Assembly: GCA_964596165.1 (NCBI GenBank)
Contig: CAZQTW010000033.1
Span: forward strand, 1-64,000
Direction: 5' to 3'
Length of the DNA: 64,000 nt
DNA from: CAYUQT01 sp964596165
GTDB taxonomy: Bacteria; Planctomycetota; Phycisphaerae; UBA1845; JAFGLZ01
Under the pieces are notes generated by a model. It worked only from the letters and a program-made list of their open reading frames with translations, was not told where the DNA came from and searched no databases. The number at the start of each line of letters is the position of its first letter. Position 1 is the stretch's first letter. Below, in pieces: positions 60,858 to 64,000 of this stretch. The translations under genes were made by a program, and so were the position numbers.

Positions 60858-63452
60858 ATGAAAACTCAGAGTCGACGGTCGGGGACAGTCACCCTTGGGT
60901 GGGTGATTTTTGCGTGGCTTATCGCGCCGTCGGCGTCATGGGCCGGGGCACGGGCGGAGCCATCGCCGCCACCCGGCCAATTGAGCGTCCAGCTGGACGT
61001 GCTGACGGCGGACGATGTTGAAGGAAGGATGCTCGAGCAAGGTCAACTCGACCAGGCCATCAAGCATCGCCTGGAGGCCGTTCAGAAAGCCAGGTCCAGG
61101 AAAGACCACCTGGCCGTATCCCAGCATCTTCGGTTTTTGTTGCAGCTTCAGGCCGCCGCCGGGGACTGGGAGGCGGTGATCGAATCGGGACAAGCGTTCG
61201 AGCCGGCGGCCGCACGAACTCGGGGCGCGGCGGTGTCGGACGGCGTGGATGCGCTCTTCATGGCCGAGGCGTGTCGTCGGCTCGGTCGCTATGAGGACGC
61301 CCTGAAACAGGCCGCTCAAGCCGAACGCAAACGGCACGAATTCCTCAAGACGCTCACCCAGGCAACGCCCTCGATTGCGTCGGAACAGCGACTAGTCCTT
61401 GAACTGGGAGCGCTGAAGGCTTACTGCCATTGCATGCTGGGACAGAAGGAGCAAGCGACTCAGATCTACCAGGAACACAAGCAAGCCGTGTTCAAGGTTC
61501 CGAAGAACAGCGATCCCATCCTCTATCTGGCGAACTTTGAGCCGGCGGACCTGATGTTCATGGACGCGGACATGCTGGAGCACAAGGCCTCGCTCGCGGC
61601 GGACTTCACGTTCACGCTGGGTCGGCAGGCATTGCACGGTTTGCGGCAGGCGAAAGCCCTGAGTGCCCAGGGTCCGATGACCAAGGAATTGAAGGACAAC
61701 CTTGATCGCATGGAGATGAACTTTGCCAGTCTAGTCCCGCGATGGGAGAAGGCCGTTCGGGCGATGGCGCCCTGGTATCTTGGCCACGCGAAGTACATTC
61801 GCAACGACTTTTCCGCCGCCAAGCAGGCGTTCGAGCAGTGGCTGGCTGATCCCGGTTCTCGATCGGATTGGAACAAGCTTTGGCTGACCTGCGATCGCCT
61901 CGGGGCGTGTTGCGAGAGCGCGAATGACCCGGGCAGCAGCCTCAAGCAGTATCAAGAGGCCGTCGCGGTGCTGGAGAAGCAGCGGTCGTTTCTCAGTCGC
62001 GATGAGTACAAGCTGCGGTTCATGCTCGGTCGCGACCGGCCGTACGATCGGCTGGTCATGCTGTTGGTGAAGGGTCAGGAGGCGCCGCGAGCGTTTGAAG
62101 TGGCGGAACGAGCAAAAGCGAGGGCGCTGCTCGACCTTCTGGAATCGCGGAGTGCGGGTCGTACGCCGGACTCCAGAGGCCTTTTTGTCGAGTTGGCTCG
62201 GCTGGGACGATCGATCCAAGCCGGGCAAAACAGAGTCATCATGGACACGACCGGTCAGCCTCGACGCATCGACTTCGATACCATCCGAACGAACAACGAA
62301 GCGCGATTGTCCAAGACGATGGTTCAATTCGAGCAGACGGACCCTGAGCTGTCGTCGATGATCAGTTCGCGAGTTCTGACCTCCTCCGCCGTCGCCGGCC
62401 TGCTGCCACGGGATGCGATCTTGTTGGAGTACTACTTGACGAAGGAAGGCGGATGCGTGTTTCGACTGGAGGGCGAGTCCTGCGTCGCCAGGGCCCTTCC
62501 ACATGCCGAAGCCGCCATCCTCGACCTGGTCGTGAAGCTAAGAACACGAATCCTGGGGCTCGAGGGCGATGTTGAATCGGTCGCTCGGCAACTGCATGAC
62601 GCACTATTCCGAGATGTGGTGGGGGATTCACGAGGCAAGAAGCTTTACGTCGTTCCACACGGGCCTCTGCACTACGTTCCGTTCGCGGCACTTCATGACG
62701 GCAAGGAGTACCTGGTTCAAAGGCATGCCACAACCGTCCTACCGAGCGCCTCGGTGCTCAAATACTGCGTGGGGAAACGACGACCGTCGTGGGACCCCAT
62801 GCTGGCATTGGGCAATCCCAAACTGCCTCAGAAGGGATTTGATTTGCCCGCCGCCGAGCAGGAAATCAAGGCGATCGCGCCGTTGTTCAGGAAGCCTACC
62901 GTACTTGTCGGTGCCCAAGCGACCGAGAGCGCGTTTCTTCAGCAGGCCGGAAAACACACGGTACTGCACCTTGCTTGTCACGGCCGATACGATCCGGACC
63001 GGCCCAACCAGTCGGGCCTGTTTCTGGCCCCCGACGGACATAATGACGGCTATCTGCGAACCGCTGAGTTCTTCAGCATGTCGCTCAACGCGTCGCTCGT
63101 GACGTTGAGCGCGTGCGAGACGGCCATGGGGCAGGTGTCGGCCGGCGATGACCTGGTCGGTCTTTCGCGGGCGATCATCTATGCGGGATCGCCGACGGTA
63201 CTGTCCACCCTGTGGGCCGTGGATGATGTGGCCACGTCCGATTTCATGAAGCAATTCTACAAGGAGCTGAAGGGGGGCCGGGGTAAGGCCGAATCGCTCC
63301 GGGCCGCACAATTGGTTCTGATGAATCGCAAAGGGCAAGCAACGGTTCGCCGTGGGACCATCCTGGCAAAACCCGGCGATCGAGGCCGAAGTGTGAACTA
63401 CTCGCACCCGTTTTTCTGGGCGCCATTTGTTCTGATCGGTGACGGTGAGTAG
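60858..63452 (+). CDS. Exported TPR-CHAT (caspase-like) protease
   Basis: An 864-aa protein with a signal peptide (GWVIFAWLIAPSASWAGA). Residues about 60-440 are helical hairpins of the tetratricopeptide kind (GRYEDALKQAAQAERK, GQKEQATQIYQEHK, NDFSAAKQAFEQWL). The C-terminal 330 residues are a CHAT domain: LYVVPHGPLHYVPFAALHDG, VLHLACHGRYDP with H708, LVTLSACETAMGQ with C753, and the closing HPFFWAPFVLIGDG. H708 and C753 form the expected caspase-type dyad. CHAT proteases act in cell-death and signalling systems, often released by a partner protein. The signal peptide, shared with the gene in front, would put both outside the cytoplasm, unlike most known CHAT systems. Confidence 0.85.
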   Translation: MKTQSRRSGTVTLGWVIFAWLIAPSASWAGARAEPSPPPGQLSVQLDVLTADDVEGRMLEQGQLDQAIKHRLEAVQKARSRKDHLAVSQHLRFLLQLQAAAGDWEAVIESGQAFEPAAARTRGAAVSDGVDALFMAEACRRLGRYEDALKQAAQAERKRHEFLKTLTQATPSIASEQRLVLELGALKAYCHCMLGQKEQATQIYQEHKQAVFKVPKNSDPILYLANFEPADLMFMDADMLEHKASLAADFTFTLGRQALHGLRQAKALSAQGPMTKELKDNLDRMEMNFASLVPRWEKAVRAMAPWYLGHAKYIRNDFSAAKQAFEQWLADPGSRSDWNKLWLTCDRLGACCESANDPGSSLKQYQEAVAVLEKQRSFLSRDEYKLRFMLGRDRPYDRLVMLLVKGQEAPRAFEVAERAKARALLDLLESRSAGRTPDSRGLFVELARLGRSIQAGQNRVIMDTTGQPRRIDFDTIRTNNEARLSKTMVQFEQTDPELSSMISSRVLTSSAVAGLLPRDAILLEYYLTKEGGCVFRLEGESCVARALPHAEAAILDLVVKLRTRILGLEGDVESVARQLHDALFRDVVGDSRGKKLYVVPHGPLHYVPFAALHDGKEYLVQRHATTVLPSASVLKYCVGKRRPSWDPMLALGNPKLPQKGFDLPAAEQEIKAIAPLFRKPTVLVGAQATESAFLQQAGKHTVLHLACHGRYDPDRPNQSGLFLAPDGHNDGYLRTAEFFSMSLNASLVTLSACETAMGQVSAGDDLVGLSRAIIYAGSPTVLSTLWAVDDVATSDFMKQFYKELKGGRGKAESLRAAQLVLMNRKGQATVRRGTILAKPGDRGRSVNYSHPFFWAPFVLIGDGE

Positions 63453-63484
63453 GTGGCCCACGGTGCGTTGGGCGGACCCACTCC

Positions 63485-63544
63485 GGCGCAACGAAAAGGG
63501 CCCGGAGGGACGGGCCCTTAGAGGGAGTAGGAGGTTTTTGGTTT
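63485..63544. repeat. 60-bp direct repeat, copy 1, with GC hairpin
   Basis: Identical to 63748-63807. It contains AAGGGCCCG (63496-63504) and CGGGCCCTT (63511-63519) around a six-base loop. Read on the minus strand the stem is followed by TTCGTT, so a minus-strand terminator is possible; on the plus strand it is followed by a purine-rich stretch. It lies 32 bp after the CHAT gene stop and could also end that transcript. Confidence 0.85.
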
Positions 63545-63747
63545 TGGGAGCTATGTGCTTTCTTTCTCTACGAAGTGATAGGCCTGGTTGTTCGCGCGAG
63601 TCCAGTGGTTTGTTGGAAGTTTTTCAGATCGTCCCGAAATCGGGCCCATATCTTCGTTCCGTTCGGGTATCCCTTCGGCGTGTGGGCTGGCGCACGATCG
63701 GGAACAGAGGTTCATGGATATGTGCGAAAGCTTTCGGAATCGTGAAT
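63545..63747. other. Spacer between the two repeat copies, no gene supported
   Basis: The first 85 bases resemble the sequence after the second copy (shared GATAG, CGG or TGG, TTCGCGC, GAGTCCAG, TTGTT blocks), so the repeated unit is longer than the identical 60 bp. The remainder is unique and carries no gene I can support. Confidence 0.5.
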
Positions 63748-63807
63748 GGCGCAACGAAAAGGGCCCGGAGGGACGGGCCCTTAGAGGGAGTAGGAGGTTT
63801 TTGGTTT
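63748..63807. repeat. 60-bp direct repeat, copy 2, with GC hairpin
   Basis: Identical to 63485-63544 with the same hairpin (63759-63767 with 63774-63782). The following 85 bases are a diverged match to those after copy 1. A TTGACA at 63897-63902 has no convincing -10 partner. No gene is supported to the window end. Confidence 0.85.
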
Positions 63808-64000
63808 GGGAAAGGGTCTTGTTTTCCTTACTCACTACTTGATAGTCCCGGCATTCGCGCAGAGTCCAGGACTTGTTTCAAAGAATTCGGTGCCTCTTGA
63901 CATTTCTCTCATGGCCCAGTTGTCTCTCCGAGCCTTGAGGTTAGTCTGGTGGTGGCAAACCGGCATAGGCTAAGAATCACAAACCCTTTGATTCCATGTG

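Overview
The window is about 62% GC by eye and reads as a chromosomal contig of an anaerobic or facultative planctomycete-like bacterium. Phycisphaerae or a neighbouring lineage is my best guess, but no marker gene is present to prove it. The reasons are a dense set of exported carbohydrate-active proteins (two SGNH esterases, a sialidase, two heparinase II/III-like proteins, a GH127 protein and several (alpha/alpha)-barrel proteins), a uroporphyrinogen-decarboxylase-like methyltransferase, an indolepyruvate:ferredoxin oxidoreductase, an OprP-like porin (so a Gram-negative envelope), many small lipoproteins, and intergenic hairpin repeats. A 100-N scaffold gap at 57996-58095 interrupts a 30-bp minisatellite, so the true distance across it is unknown. 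No rRNA, tRNA, CRISPR array, transposase or phage gene was seen.

Layout. 0.2-7.7 kb: exported SGNH hydrolase, heparinase-like protein, a minus-strand operon of two 41-43 aa lipoproteins plus a radical SAM/SPASM enzyme, another SGNH hydrolase and a sialidase. 7.8-15.9 kb: an AF2212-like/TrkA-N fusion, a fused nucleotidyltransferase-GHMP sugar kinase, trpA, an SGNH protein, a sulfatase-fold protein with Thr in place of the catalytic Cys, and a Mut7-C protein. 15.9-20.8 kb (minus): UroD-like protein, phosphoesterase, lipoprotein, argG, DacZ-like diadenylate cyclase. 20.8-27.1 kb: exported AMMECR1-like/toroid fusion, OFA-type MFS transporter with a promoter and terminator, and an 818-aa glycosidase-like protein. 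27.3-34.0 kb: tldD-tldE, azoR, an alpha/beta hydrolase and a GH-like TIM-barrel protein. 34.3-42.0 kb: sugar ABC ATPase and permease without a binding protein, DUF167, ThuA-like protein, porin and a repeat-rich surface protein. 42.6-50.6 kb: a catabolic block of symporter accessory peptide, iorA, iorB, phenylacetate-CoA ligase, tandem-ACT regulator, second phenylacetate-CoA ligase and Na+/solute symporter. 50.8-57.4 kb: second heparinase-like protein, 5TM-PAS hybrid histidine kinase, GH127 protein. 57.4-58.8 kb: a decayed region with repeats, the gap and a beta-propeller pseudogene. 59.0-63.5 kb: a two-gene operon of exported SUMF1/CsgG-like/DUF4384 protein and exported TPR-CHAT protease. 63.5-64.0 kb: two copies of a roughly 145-nt structured repeat.

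How the genes fit together. The dominant theme is polysaccharide scavenging: exported lyases, esterases and glycosidases release sugars, the porin and the ABC transporter take them up, and the fused nucleotidyltransferase-kinase could activate a released sugar. A second theme is oxidation of 2-oxo acids from aromatic amino acids (iorAB, two acyl-CoA ligases, ACT sensor, symporter). Two compact modules are candidate under-described systems: the radical SAM plus twin mini-lipoprotein operon (4106-5612), whose small genes are easily missed, and the exported SUMF1/DUF4384 plus CHAT operon (59000-63452). Gene starts are chosen from Shine-Dalgarno spacing, signal peptides and family length; long antisense frames in this GC-rich DNA are treated as shadows.
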